From positions 744,001 through 808,000 of the forward strand of contig JAHDYR010000062.1 in assembly GCA_019828565.1 (NCBI GenBank): a stretch of DNA of 64,000 nucleotides, written 5' to 3'. Below, piece by piece: positions 41,756-51,899 of this stretch; position 1 is the stretch's first letter, and each line of letters opens with the position of its first letter. The notes beneath the pieces were generated by a model. It did no database searches. It saw only the letters and a program-made list of their open reading frames with translations, and was not told where the DNA came from. Both the position numbers and the translations under genes were made by a program. Source of the stretch: Carpediemonas membranifera (lineage: Eukaryota; Fornicata).

Positions 41756-44700
41756 TTCTGACCCCGGACTGAGCTTGTTTCCCGTTGTCTTGGAGCTGAG
41801 TGCCCCGGGGTACTGCCTATTTCCCGTGGCAAACTGGTCAGCAGCGTTTGCCTTGGGCTTTCGGTGCTACTGTCTCCGCGGAAAGCCGATTCCAATCGCC
41901 CCAGAGGCCCTGCGGCCATCTCCGTGCAAATATGCTTTCCTGTCTCCCTGAAAGTCCGGCAACTATCCGGGGAGCCTGGGGGTCTGTCCTCGGGGCGTTG
42001 ACAGGCAGGATCGTCCTGCAGAACCTTGACTATGACACTCCTTGCTTCCCTGCAGTCCTTGTAGAGCCGTTCAGCCACGGCACCCTCTCGTCTGTCCGGT
42101 TCCCCAATTCCATGCCCCCTCGACTCTGTTAAGAAGCCTACCCGAAGGCGGGGAAAGTGACTAAGTCCATGCTGTCTACCCCGGTTAGGTGGCGTGGGTC
42201 AGGGCATGGGTGGTGTACCCCCAGGCACTAGGCCTGGTTGTCCTGTTACCCCTTACAACATTTCGCTTGCACTACATGTCCTTGGTTTCCCATGTCGTTA
42301 ACAAGGGCGGCAGGGGCACCTGTGCCCCTCCGACCCCCGTGGCCAGTCCCTGCAGTTTCCTTGGGGTCCCAACGAGTGGTGCAACCATATGAATATGGAT
42401 TTCCTTGACCTTATCCTTGCTCTGTCCTTGTTGCATGTCCTTTCTTTCTTATTTCTGGTCTGTCCTTCCTGTTATTTCCTTTGCAGTCGTTCCTTCCCTT
42501 GCTTTGGTTCCTGGCTACCGGGATACGTGGGGCCTTTCCTCACTGATCCCAGGAGCTTAGCACCAGCGAGGGTGGTCCATGGCTGATTCCTTGTCCATCC
42601 CTTCCCGGTCCTGGAGTCAGGGGTTTATGACATGCTTCTATTCCACCTTGAAGCTGTTGTAAACCTTTGCCAGTTCCCGTAGTCCTGCCGTGAGGCCTTC
42701 CCAAATGTCCTCCGAGCCCCATATTATTAGTTGCTGTAATTCTAGGATGGGTCTTTCCTGGTACCATTCGCCCTGGGGGCCCTGCCTTACTTCCAAGTCC
42801 TTAGTTTTGTGCTTCGCTGCTGTCCACAGCTTTGTCCAGGCTCCTCCCCTGTCTACTGCCGGGCATTCACAGATTATGTGCGCTGCCGATCCTAGCCTCT
42901 GGCCCTCTGCCCACTCCCTGATCATTTCCTGCTTCCTTGCTGGTCCTGGCTTTTCCCTAATGATCCTGTAGAACAGGCTCACCTCCGACTCCTCCGAGCA
43001 TAGGGGGCATAGTCTGCTAATTTCTCTCTTCAGGTCAGCGCCTTGGGCCAGCTCTGTGATGGCTCTCATAGGGCCCTCCCCTCTCTCTGCCGACGATGGG
43101 GATGGGCTGACATTGGCTGCAATGGACACAATTCTCTTCCATTCCGCCCTGCTTTGCCCCTTCCCAGCCTTTCGGTCTACCGTAGGCTTACCTTGCAGAC
43201 ACTTGCTTAATTTCCTTGTCCCCATGATTTCCATTAGTCCTAGTGCCGTACGGCTTTTGCACCGCTTCATCCACCCCCTCCTGATCGTTTCCATGCCATA
43301 ATCCAGTAGCGCTGGTTTAGGGGCTCCCTCTCTGGTGCCCTCCAGTAGATGCTGCACTCTCTCCCTAGCTTCCCACATAACCGTGCCCCGCCCCCATTCT
43401 CTGTTTCTGACTGATATATCCTGGTCCCTGTAGTTGACTATCCTTTTGACTGCCAGCCATTCCATGTGTGCCTGGAGGTCCACCCATCCATTCATCAGCC
43501 TCATGGCTGCGCCCCTCCCGGTCCTGTTCCTGCCATGATTCCCTGCCAGTCATTCCAGATCCTTCTACCTCCCGGTGCGTTCCCCCACACCTCGACTCCG
43601 AAGAGGATCCTGGGCCATATATATATTTCCAGTAGTAGCCTGCTCGCTAGTGCTGGCATGTTTGCCCTGGTCCACCCTGCCCATCTCACCAGTCTCTTGT
43701 ACCTTTCGCTCTGCTCCTGTTTCCGCCTTATGCAGGCCGACATAGGGTCCTTCCCACTTGCGATCCATAATCCCAGGTATCTCGCCTCCTTCTCTGGCAG
43801 TAGTGTTACCCCCTCGATCCTGACTAGGGCTGTTCTGTCCACGCTAATCATTACATTCTTCTGGGCGTTCACCCTCATTTCATGCTCTCTGATTATGTCC
43901 ACCATTATGTTGGCGACCATCTGGCTATGCTCCGGTTTGCTCCCTGTGACCGCAGTGTCATCCACAAACATGGTAAGTGCTGCCGGTAGTCAGTCGCTGA
44001 GGTGGCTCGTGGTCCTTGGCGGTTCTCTGATGTCGTACCGTTCTCCCTTGATTTTCTTTCTGGCCAGGTGGGGCCAGTTAGCCATGAACAGCACAAACAG
44101 TGTCGGTGCCAGGACGCACCCTTGCTTAACTCCCCTGTTGGTTCTTTCCCATGCCTTTGCCCCCTTGACTGATATCCAGGTTTCCTTTATTGTGCCTTGA
44201 ATTGCCCTGATCAAGTGCTCCTCCACCCCCATACCCTGTAGCTTATCCATGAGAATGTCCCTTGGTACCGTGTCATATGCCTTCTCGATGTCCAGAAAGA
44301 TTGACGTGGTCTCACCCCCTCCTGGTGCCGCTGCACAATGTACTGTATCTGCTGGATGACGTCCCTGTCTGACTGGAAACCAGCCTGTTCTCTTGGTATG
44401 AACCTTTTCGTTGCTGCTTCCAGACGTATCTTGAGCAATCTACCATAGACCCTGTACAGCAGTGGTGTCAAGGATATTGGTCTATATGATTCCGGCTTGA
44501 CCCTTGGCTTCCCTGTCTTGTGTATGGCCGACACTGTGGCATACTTCCATGCTTTGGGTACGTCGCCCTCCCTGTAGACCCTGTTGATGAGCCTCGTCAC
44601 TTCCCTAAGGCCTTTCTCATCCAGCTCTCTCAGCATGTCTCCAGATGTGAGGTCAGGCCCTGGTGCGGTGTCCCTCCTGATCCTTTTGATTGCGGCTTTG

Positions 44701-45445
44701 ACCTCGCTTTCCTTGAACTCATTTCCGTCCCTGCCCCTCCATGTCTTCCAGGTGGGTTCCCTGCCTCTGCTGACTCTAGCATACTGTTGCAAGAGGATCT
44801 CGCTGATGGCCGCCTTGTCCGTGGTTATCACTCCGTCCTTGAGGAGGCTCTCCGGCATTCCCTTGTATTGGTTTTCACACCACCACCTTCTGATGGCAGC
44901 TTCCACTGAGGCCCTTGAGGCCCTATACCCCCTTTTTGCACTTCTGCTGATGTCGGCCACCCATTTGGCCCTGCGCTCTCCCCAGTATTTCTCCAGCTCC
45001 TCTTTCATCCTTTCCTTCCTGGTCCTGTTGCCTATTTCTGTCCATGGGGTTCGCTGGAGTTCGCTCCACACTCCGTTCCCGAACACTTTGTCCCTTGCCT
45101 TTGCTCCCCTGTTGTTCACTGGGTCGCCCATGCATGCTTTTATAGTCTCTTCCCATTGGTCCGAGCTCTTGATCCTGTTCAGCTTTGAGACTGTGACTGG
45201 CCCCTCCTTCTTTTTCATGGGCCAGGTGTGCACCTCGGGTATGGCCAGAGCCACGTCTCGCTCACTTCTGCCATAGTACCGTTGTTCCTTCCATGCTAGT
45301 GTGATTCCATTGTGTGCTGAGCCCCATACCCCGACCTTCTGAGACTCTACCACCTCAATCTCCGCCCCCTGGATTCCTGGTGTTGTCACTGCAAAGTCCG
45401 GGGTTGATGTTCCTGATGTGAGCGTCCCAGACTTGGGTATGATGG
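41733..45445 (-). mobile_element. Non-LTR retrotransposon (LINE-like), degraded
   Basis: A minus-strand element lying between two gypsy fragments of opposite orientation. Its 5' end (right) is near 45445, where the sequence turns into gypsy RNase H; its 3' end (left) is probably the TTTC repeat near 41733-41745. The coding part is 42638-45445 and the remaining 880 bp look like a 3' UTR without ORFs. Boundaries are estimates from the change of homology; I could not find target-site duplications. Confidence 0.65.
42638..45445 (-). pseudogene. Reverse transcriptase of the non-LTR element, several frameshifts
   Basis: Successive minus-strand frames together make one RT polyprotein. The first (45445 to about 44310) has the LINE RT fingers PGPDLTSGDML, SYRPISLTPLLYRVYG and PREQAGFQSDRDVIQQIQYI. 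After a frameshift near 44310 comes VKQGCVLAPTLFVLFMANW. After another near 44010 comes FVDDTAV (YADD box variant), thumb and KARYLGLWI. A third shift near 43503 leads to the C-terminal part with a CPLCSEES...HIICECPAV zinc-knuckle-like cluster, ending at 42638. At least three frameshifts make it non-functional. No endonuclease domain is present at the 5' side, so the copy is probably 5'-truncated, which is usual for LINEs. Confidence 0.8.
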
Positions 45446-45530
45446 CTTTGAGCAACGCAACTGGAAGATCGTGGAGAAGGAGATGTTCTCCGTCTACGCG
45501 ACATGCGAGCGGTTCGACTCCATCCTGTGA

Positions 45531-47072
45531 GGGACCCCGACGATACTACACACTGATAACTCATGTCTGGTGTCAATGGTGACCAGCGCGACGCCGAAAG
45601 TGGTCCGTTGGGCGCTCGAACTCGCTAGATTCCCGATCATCGAGATCTGCCATGTCCCGGGTCTGACAAATTCAGCCGCGGACGCACTGAGCCGTCTGCC
45701 GGTGATTATGTCGATCCCGGAGTCAGGCTCACTGACGGACGAGCAGAAGCGGGAGCGCTTCCTCTTTGTCCACCTGCGTCACCACGCCGGGGTGGACACG
45801 TCCATCCATCTGCTCCAGGTCGCTGGTCTGGACTGGCCCGGCTCCCGACCTGACGTCCAGCGCTTCGTCCAGGGCTGCATCACGTGCCAGCGCGACCGCG
45901 CCGTCCCAGACGTTGCCTACAACCCGGCAGGCTTACCGCCAGCCCGACCTCTAGCCACTCTCTACATCGACTCGGTGGGCCCCATCGCCCCGGCCGACGA
46001 AGGCTACGAGTACATCATGACGTGCGTGGACTCCACCACTCATCTGACCCACCTCATTCCGCTGAAAACTTTAACTCCCAGAGAGACAATCGAGGCCATC
46101 CGCACCAACATCATTGGGCGGTGGGCTACGCCCGACACCATCGTGACGGACTCTGGCGGACAGTTTAAGAACGCGGAGTTCGATCGTTTCACCGCTACAT
46201 ACGGCATACATCACCACATCACCACGCCACAGCGCCACGAGGCCAATGGGCTGGTGGAGAGATTTAACCGCGAGGTTAACAAGCATTTGCGCATCGCAGT
46301 GTCCACTCTCCTCGATTCCCCACGCACACACTGGCGTTCCGCCGTGATGACCGCGGAGGTCAACATTAACGCGACTCCTTCGCGAATCTTAGGCAATAAG
46401 ACACCCAGGGAGGCCGCACTAGCCGCCGCGCTGGCCTTCCACCAGGTTAAGCGCGCTGAGCCGTCCACGTCTGAACCAGTCACTCCTGAGACCCAAGAAC
46501 AGGCCGCCGCCGTCCTTGCGCGTATCCAAGAGCAGCAGCTCGTCAGGAGGGGGAAGAAAGACGAGCTCTATCCTGTCATTGGGTCCAAGGAGCTCCATCC
46601 TGGCAACTGGGTCCTCGTCAAGCGGGACAAGCCCATTCCACGCATGGAGTACGCCATGAGAGGCCCGTACCACGTCATCCGCCAGCTCGGCAACGGCACC
46701 TACGAGATCCAGAATCCCACCACCAGGGTCATCATCGTCAGACACGCCAACCGTCTCGCCAAGCTGCAGCACCCCCCGGGTTCCATCGATGAGGCTCGTA
46801 AGATGTTCGAGTCCGACAACACCTGGAAGACAGTCGACCATGTGGTTGACTGGCGCTCTCACCCCACGACCCACGAGCCGATCTGCATGCTCCGCTGGCT
46901 CGGGTTTGAGCAGGACGAAGACTCCGAACTGCCCCTGAGTGAGGTCCGCACTCTTGATGCTCTCTTGAAGTATCGCGACCTTCACCCGCAGTTCGACAAG
47001 GCCTGCAAGCGCTTCGAAAGCGCTCATCCGGGCAGGAACTCGCGTCCACGCACTCGCACTCCTCGTCGTTAG
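45531..47072 (+). CDS. Ty3/gypsy RNase H end plus integrase, open frame
   Basis: An open frame of 514 codons after the TGA at 45528, without a proper start codon at the 5' end. It holds the RNase H end (TILHTDNSCLVSMV), integrase zinc finger (HLRHHAGVDT...CITCQRDR), catalytic triad (IDSVGP about 45970, VTDSGGQFKN about 46145, NGLVERFNREVNKH about 46250) and a C-terminal chromodomain-like segment (DHVVDWRSHP...MLRWLGFEQDEDSE). The integrase is intact in sequence, but the element lacks gag, protease and RT, so it cannot move alone. Confidence 0.8.
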   Translation, partial: GTPTILHTDNSCLVSMVTSATPKVVRWALELARFPIIEICHVPGLTNSAADALSRLPVIMSIPESGSLTDEQKRERFLFVHLRHHAGVDTSIHLLQVAGLDWPGSRPDVQRFVQGCITCQRDRAVPDVAYNPAGLPPARPLATLYIDSVGPIAPADEGYEYIMTCVDSTTHLTHLIPLKTLTPRETIEAIRTNIIGRWATPDTIVTDSGGQFKNAEFDRFTATYGIHHHITTPQRHEANGLVERFNREVNKHLRIAVSTLLDSPRTHWRSAVMTAEVNINATPSRILGNKTPREAALAAALAFHQVKRAEPSTSEPVTPETQEQAAAVLARIQEQQLVRRGKKDELYPVIGSKELHPGNWVLVKRDKPIPRMEYAMRGPYHVIRQLGNGTYEIQNPTTRVIIVRHANRLAKLQHPPGSIDEARKMFESDNTWKTVDHVVDWRSHPTTHEPICMLRWLGFEQDEDSELPLSEVRTLDALLKYRDLHPQFDKACKRFESAHPGRNSRPRTRTPRR

Positions 47073-47097
47073 TGCCGGTTCGGCCTCTGGAGGGGAA

Positions 47098-47153
47098 TGT
47101 AGCGATCATTAAAGTGCACACCCCCGATCACTCGAAAGTCTACTGAGACTACA
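47098..47153 (+). repeat. 56-bp 3' LTR of the gypsy fragment
   Basis: It runs from TGTAGCGATC to GAGACTACA, starting TG and ending CA directly after the polypurine tract, at the same place and with the same first six bases as the LTR of the complete element. It contains GCACTTTAA on the minus strand (47109-47117), the host promoter-like motif, antisense to the element. Confidence 0.7.
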
Positions 47154-47157
47154 TGTC

Positions 47158-48170
47158 GAAGAGAACTGGTCCGAGAGATACGAGACGATGCACGCCGATT
47201 CGTTGAGAACAATGGCGACAACTGTGCCTACGATGACGGCGACATGGACGTTTCTCAGCAGAGGCGCGATCATCATGGCTGTGGAGGCAAGGTTGGCTGC
47301 AAAGGCCACGAATAGAACAAAATATAGGAAAAAATTGTTCAGGGTGAAGAATCTGATGTCGAAAGCAAGGCCACTGATGATGATCGGGGTCAACGGGATG
47401 CACATGACACAAAAGGCCACCCCGTAGTTAACTGTCCAATAAACTGTGCGACGTACACCAAGGATCGACAAATGACGGCGCATTCCCAGAGAGATATCCG
47501 CAGCGAGGCCGACCAGGATGGAGGGCAGCGCCATATGCAGTGCCATACCAAGCGGCTCTACGAGAGAAAGTGCTGTGTAGTCAACGGCGGCCTCGTCCTC
47601 CCTCCCTGGGGGTAGTCCGCGGTCGAGTGGGAGACGTATGAGAGGGCCGGGGAGACTGTCTGGAGCCAGGCGTTGGTCAGCATGTCATTCAGTGGGAGGA
47701 GGTGGGTGGATGAGAAGGAGCCCGCGCTATTGGGCTGGGTAACGGTGTCGTTGACGAGGATCTTCACGTCAAGGCCGGTGGAGTCGGCCTTACTGAACAC
47801 TACGGCACCCAGGGTCTCGTTGTGGTTGTCCCACGAGTCAAGGAAGAAGGTGTTTGCGGCAGCCTCAGATGCGGGCACGAACCTGGGAGAAACAACCCCG
47901 TTGATAGTGGAATTCTCAATCCCTGCGAGAAAACCTGATGCACCGCTGTCGTCTAGCTTGCCTACATCGACCCCTGCGTCCTCCGCATAGAAGACTGTGA
48001 ATGGTTCAGGCTCGGAAGACTTTGGACTGTGAGCGGCGGCACTGACCTGAGACCAGCGCTGTGTCATATTGCTAGGTGTGGAATCAGCTTCAAAGTATAC
48101 GTCGAAGTTCGTGCTGAACGTGCCGAACGGCCTGATGACCCATGATGAGTGGGAGGAGCGTCGTGTCGCT
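47158..48170 (-). pseudogene. ABCA-type transporter, N-terminal fragment
   Basis: Minus-strand frames give, from the right, an extracellular-loop-like part (FSTNFDVYFEAD, then LDVKILVNDTVTQPNSAG and LPLNDMLTNAWL), then a frameshift in the G-rich run near 47605, then four hydrophobic segments preceded by MRRHLSILGVRRTVYW, as in the first transmembrane domain of ABCA proteins. The homology ends where the gypsy LTR begins, so no nucleotide-binding domain is left. A further frameshift near 48130 (SDTTLLPLIMG in another frame) is likely. It is a pseudogene cut by, or next to, the gypsy insertion. The family call is moderate; no ATPase motif can confirm it. Confidence 0.6.
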
Positions 48171-48310
48171 CGGGAGCTTGCTAATGCCGAGATTTGATAA
48201 ACCTGCTAGGGTTGGGTGGCAAGGCTGGCAGACCAGTGGGCGTCATTGTAAAGTCTGGTGTAAATTAGAGCATCCAGCCAGCATAAAGACGTTCTTTACA
48301 TACACGACAC

Positions 48311-49643
48311 CTAGTTCTTCCCCTTCCGCTTCCTCGGCTTGCTGCTACCGCCCTTCTTCTTGCCCTTGTCAGCCTTGGTCTCCTGTGCGGCAGGCTCGAA
48401 GCTGAGGTCAGCCCCCTCATCTTCCTCGGTCACCTTGAGGTCCTCCTCGTGTGTCTTCATATAAACCTTGGTCTTCACGATGGATGTCTTGACCATCTTG
48501 GCGAAGGCATCGAGGTCGACCTTGTGAGGTATGATCTTGGCCTTCTCAACGGCGCCGTTGTCGCCCAAGTCAAAGCCGGCGTTGAGTGCGATCTTCACGA
48601 CCACGTTGTCAACTCGCGCTATGACTGCCCAGCGGCAGAATGTCTCAGGCTTCTTCGGGTCGGCCTTGTTCCTAACCTTCTTAAGCAGAGCGGACATGCC
48701 GGCGTTGCGGTGGCCGATGGTGAACTCACCGCGGCAGACGGCGGCCCAGGACGCGCCAAGGTCCCCGGAGAGCGGGAGGCACGGCGTTGCTGGAGAGACA
48801 GATGAGGTCATGGTCCCTAAGATGGTCAAGGGCGCCCGAGATGAAGCGCTGGGCCCCCTTCTTTGAGGAAAACGCCCAGCGACCGTCAAAGATGCGCTGG
48901 ACGCTCGAAGAGATGCCTGCGGCCCACACAGCCTGGCCAACATACACTGGGCGATACTTCTTGCTCACCTTAGAGTCGGGGTCAGCGCCGGGGGTGTCGT
49001 CGAGCACGAGGTTGGCGATCTGGGGCACGTCGTTCATGCCGAGGAACATGTTGGACCGTGACTCCGCGGGCAGAGTGAGATTGACTTCAACAGAGTCGTG
49101 CAGTTTTGGGGCATCTGGGTTGGGGTCGTTGGAGACGTCGTCGGCGTCCTCCTCGGCCTCGTCGTTGACCGGGAGCTGGAAGGAGATGGTCTCGCCGGCC
49201 TCTGTTTCGATACGCTGCAGTGCCTCGAAGAATTCCTTGGCGGGCAGCTTATCGAGCTTGGCCGCGTCCGCGAGGTCGAGCTTGCGCTGGGCGATCTCCT
49301 TGCGTCTGAGCCACTCTGCGAGGTTAGCCTCGTCTCTCTTCGCCTTGATGTCAGCGGCGGCCTTCTCATCGACAGCTCCGCCCTTCTTCTCGGGGTAGGC
49401 GTTGACTGGCATCGTCTCGGGCTCCTGGTCGGGCAGGAGGTAGCCAACCTCGACGGCCCTGGCGCCCTTAGCGTCCTCGACGTTGACTAGCTGCAGCTGG
49501 AGGTCGCGCCACTCCTTATAAATTGGCCCGACCGCCAGAGTGCCGTCAGCGACCTGCTTGGCGAGGTCGGCGGGGTTATAGTGTAGAGGGTTCTTCACGA
49601 TCTTGCTGCCCTTGCTGATGACGCCCTTGCTCGCCTTCTTCAT
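48311..49643 (-). CDS. Unrecognised conserved-looking protein with an internal frameshift
   Basis: The minus strand starts at ATG 49643 (MKKASKGVISKGSKIVKNP). The first frame codes to about 48775 (...RFISGALDHLRDHDLICLSS) and then the coding signal moves by one base into a second frame (GDLGASWAAVCRGEFTIGHR...) that runs to TAG 48311 with a Lys-rich end (KKKGGSSKPRKRKGKN). Skipping one C in CTCCGGGG near 48772 would join them into about 443 aa. No donor and acceptor fit an intron here. It may be a sequencing error, a recent mutation or +1 frameshifting. Charged N-terminal half, globular C-terminal half, family unknown. It shares a 94-bp divergent promoter with nuclease-kinase gene 1. TGTAAAG follows the stop. 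Confidence 0.6.
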
Positions 49644-49656
49644 CTTTGTCAGTGCC

Positions 49657-49737
49657 GACTCCGCTTGCCGGCTGACTCTCGCGATCGGGCCCGATCGCGG
49701 CCCAGTCGAGCGAATGCGCACTTTTTGCTCACAATTG
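49657..49737 (+). promoter_or_regulatory. Promoter of nuclease-kinase gene 1, with a perfect 20-bp palindrome
   Basis: 81 bp between the divergent starts, shared with the copy at 52584-52667. It contains the palindrome CGCGATCGGGCCCGATCGCG (49679-49698) and GCACTTTTT (49718-49726), 11 nt before the ATG at 49738. The palindrome could bind a dimeric regulator. Confidence 0.5.
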
Positions 49738-51531
49738 ATGTTTCACTGTAAGAGTTACACCACCGGGTCCACCACTACGAATGCAGCAGACTATGCTAAA
49801 CCACAGTACTACCGCCAGCATACTTCGATCTGGAAACAACCCAATGAGAAGCTCTGCAAATACAACCTTTCGAAGGGCGAACAACAGTACAAGAACGAGA
49901 ACGACTTTGTTGCATCCATTCCCACACGCTGTTTTGCTGGTGAGGACGTTATCGCCTGGTCTTACGCCCCTTCCTCCGGGAAAACATCACTCGCACTCCT
50001 CACAACAGAGGACACGCTCAAGACTTCGCTGTTGAACGCAACTGAAGACGTTAAGACGAAGCTTAAGCAGCAGATTGGCCCTAAAGTAGCTGATCGCTTT
50101 ACAGATGACCGGTTGCTCAGCCATCTCTCCACCGTGTTCGAGCCCTTCAGCAAGGCATTGCTGCACCATACCGCTCAGCCCGACGCCGTCGTGTTTGTTT
50201 ACCTCCCCGAGCACGATTTCGGCTTCGTCGAGCTGTTGTTTGAGGCGAAGCGCGCTGGTAATGTTCTTAATGCAACAGGGCAGGCCTTTGTATACGCCGA
50301 GACTCTCCGCCTAACAGTCATGCACGTGGTGCAGAAGAGGTTTGGCAGCGCGGATTGCTCAAAGGTCCCCGCTGTTCTCGTGGAGCGTTTCCCCGTCATC
50401 TCTTTGAGTTCCGCGCACGGCGTTGTGGGTCACCTGACGCCAGTTGGCGAGTTTGGCGTGTTCGCAGGCCCGTTCCCCGATGGTTACAACTGGACGTGGA
50501 CGTGTGATAATTCTGCGGAACTGAACGTCGAACAGTTCGTCGAGATGCAATGGAGCTACGTCATCGCTACTGCACGCACGCTTAACACTCAGCTGTGTGA
50601 TACCGCCTCCTGGAAGCTGTTCTTCCCAACCAAGTTCTGTCCACAGGGCTGTGCAAAGGAGTGTGCGCGGATGGTCACCACCTCTAACTCATTCCTGTAC
50701 TTCTACGAGGATGGCGACCATAACAAGCTGCTGGCCAAGTTCGACCGCCACAGCCTTGGGCGCGCTGACCCCTCGTCACACTTCATGAGCAACCGTGACC
50801 ATTTTTCTACGTTCCGTAAGATCATGAACCATGTATATTGCGAGTGCTCAAGTGAACCAGTGGGAGACGTGAGGGAGAAGCCCCCCCAGATTGTGTTCAT
50901 ACGCCCAGGTGCGCGGCATTGGAAACAGGTCAAGCCCATCTCCCAGAATTCTCTATCCTATTCACTCCAGCGTGATCTGACGTCGACTCACCGCTTTGAC
51001 ATCACCGCTCTGATCGGCGCGATCTCTTCCCACCCCAAGCTGTTCGTCCAAAACATGATCCAGCAGCTCTGCAACATTTACTGTGATGATGTCTATGGCA
51101 TCTGTTCCACGATTCTTCATCGCGACGCACGTCTCTGCAACATCTGCGTCATCAACAAGCTGCCCGATGCTGACTTTACTTTCGCCCCCGACGCCGAGAA
51201 AGGGGACGTTGCGTTCCGCCTGATTGACTGGGAGTGGATGCAAGTGTTTGATGGCTTTCTCCTTGTCGATGGGGATGCAGAACAAGCCCGCCGATCCCCC
51301 AACAACGTCGACCATGTAACCTCCACTAGTTGCCAGCTGGCCCAGCTGATCGGCAGCATGGAGCATTACAATCATGTGAACAAGGTGGTAGGGATGGACA
51401 ACGCTTTGACGTTGCTGGAGTCGTTGCAAGAGAAGATGAGCGGAGCCTCAGAAGTGCAAACCCTCGATGCGTTTGAGACGCTCATTCGCGAGTGGAGCAC
51501 GGAGAATCTGAGTGTAAACGGGGGGGACTGA
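49738..51531 (+). CDS. Putative PD-(D/E)XK nuclease plus kinase-like protein, copy 1
   Basis: 597 aa from ATG 49738. The middle part has FGFVELLFEAKRAG and, ten residues on, ATGQAFVYAETLRL (about 161-191): the E-x-K and Q-x-x-x-Y-A pattern of PD-(D/E)XK nucleases. The C-terminal part is protein-kinase-like: YFYEDGDHNKLLAKFD (about 321-336), HRDARLCN (461-468, catalytic loop with Asn) and LIDWEW (495-500, in place of DFG). This order, nuclease then kinase-like fold, is known from Crinkler-type effector proteins of eukaryotes and from FunK1-like kinases; the assignment here is by motif only. The Crinkler N-terminal header is not recognisable. No signal peptide. It is nearly identical to the copy at 57311. 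Confidence 0.6.
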   Translation: MFHCKSYTTGSTTTNAADYAKPQYYRQHTSIWKQPNEKLCKYNLSKGEQQYKNENDFVASIPTRCFAGEDVIAWSYAPSSGKTSLALLTTEDTLKTSLLNATEDVKTKLKQQIGPKVADRFTDDRLLSHLSTVFEPFSKALLHHTAQPDAVVFVYLPEHDFGFVELLFEAKRAGNVLNATGQAFVYAETLRLTVMHVVQKRFGSADCSKVPAVLVERFPVISLSSAHGVVGHLTPVGEFGVFAGPFPDGYNWTWTCDNSAELNVEQFVEMQWSYVIATARTLNTQLCDTASWKLFFPTKFCPQGCAKECARMVTTSNSFLYFYEDGDHNKLLAKFDRHSLGRADPSSHFMSNRDHFSTFRKIMNHVYCECSSEPVGDVREKPPQIVFIRPGARHWKQVKPISQNSLSYSLQRDLTSTHRFDITALIGAISSHPKLFVQNMIQQLCNIYCDDVYGICSTILHRDARLCNICVINKLPDADFTFAPDAEKGDVAFRLIDWEWMQVFDGFLLVDGDAEQARRSPNNVDHVTSTSCQLAQLIGSMEHYNHVNKVVGMDNALTLLESLQEKMSGASEVQTLDAFETLIREWSTENLSVNGGD

Positions 51532-51899
51532 GGCCCATTCATATGGTGATGCCACAAGACGAGATAATTTCACTCACGCGAGGTTCAGCTTTTGGTGCTC
51601 TCCGCGTCGCCTGCGGAGGCCCGGCCAGCGTCAATCTCAGCCCAACTCCTGGAGGCGCCCATTATGCGAGAAAAATACATGAGCAGACCATGCCGTCTCC
51701 GGGTGCTGAAGCGCAGAGCATCCACGCTGACTCCGTTGGATGGCTTCACGTGTTGCTTCCCGAAGCAGAATGTGACGGGCCCACCATTCTCGAACGATGA
51801 GATGAGGCATGCCGATGATGCTCGGCGGCCCTGCTCTTGGTCACTGGATCGCTTGAAATCAGTTTACACAGATCTCACATCAATTGTCTGGCTGCATCC
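51532..51899. other. Spacer with a short retroelement-like match
   Basis: No supported gene. About 40 bp near 51703-51744 (ATCCACGCTGACTCCG core) resemble the 3' end of the retroelement fragment at 40108-40147, with a 4-bp gap and few mismatches, suggesting a relic of the same element. Confidence 0.35.

Larger units (their letters stand above)
45446..47153 (+). mobile_element. Ty3/gypsy 3' fragment with 3' LTR
   Basis: A plus-strand relative of the complete element at 52668-57307. It starts abruptly inside RNase H (WKIVEKEMFSVYATCERF), where the LINE ends, and continues through integrase to a polypurine tract (GGAGGGGAA) and a 56-bp 3' LTR. The protein is clearly diverged from the complete element, so this is a different, older copy. 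One in-frame TGA lies at 45528. Confidence 0.85.

Noticed and set aside
41755-42078. N-terminal extension of the integrase frame into 41755-42078
   Set aside because: The residues before FTRFTEL do not resemble integrase and lie in the 3' part of the LINE; the frame is open by chance.
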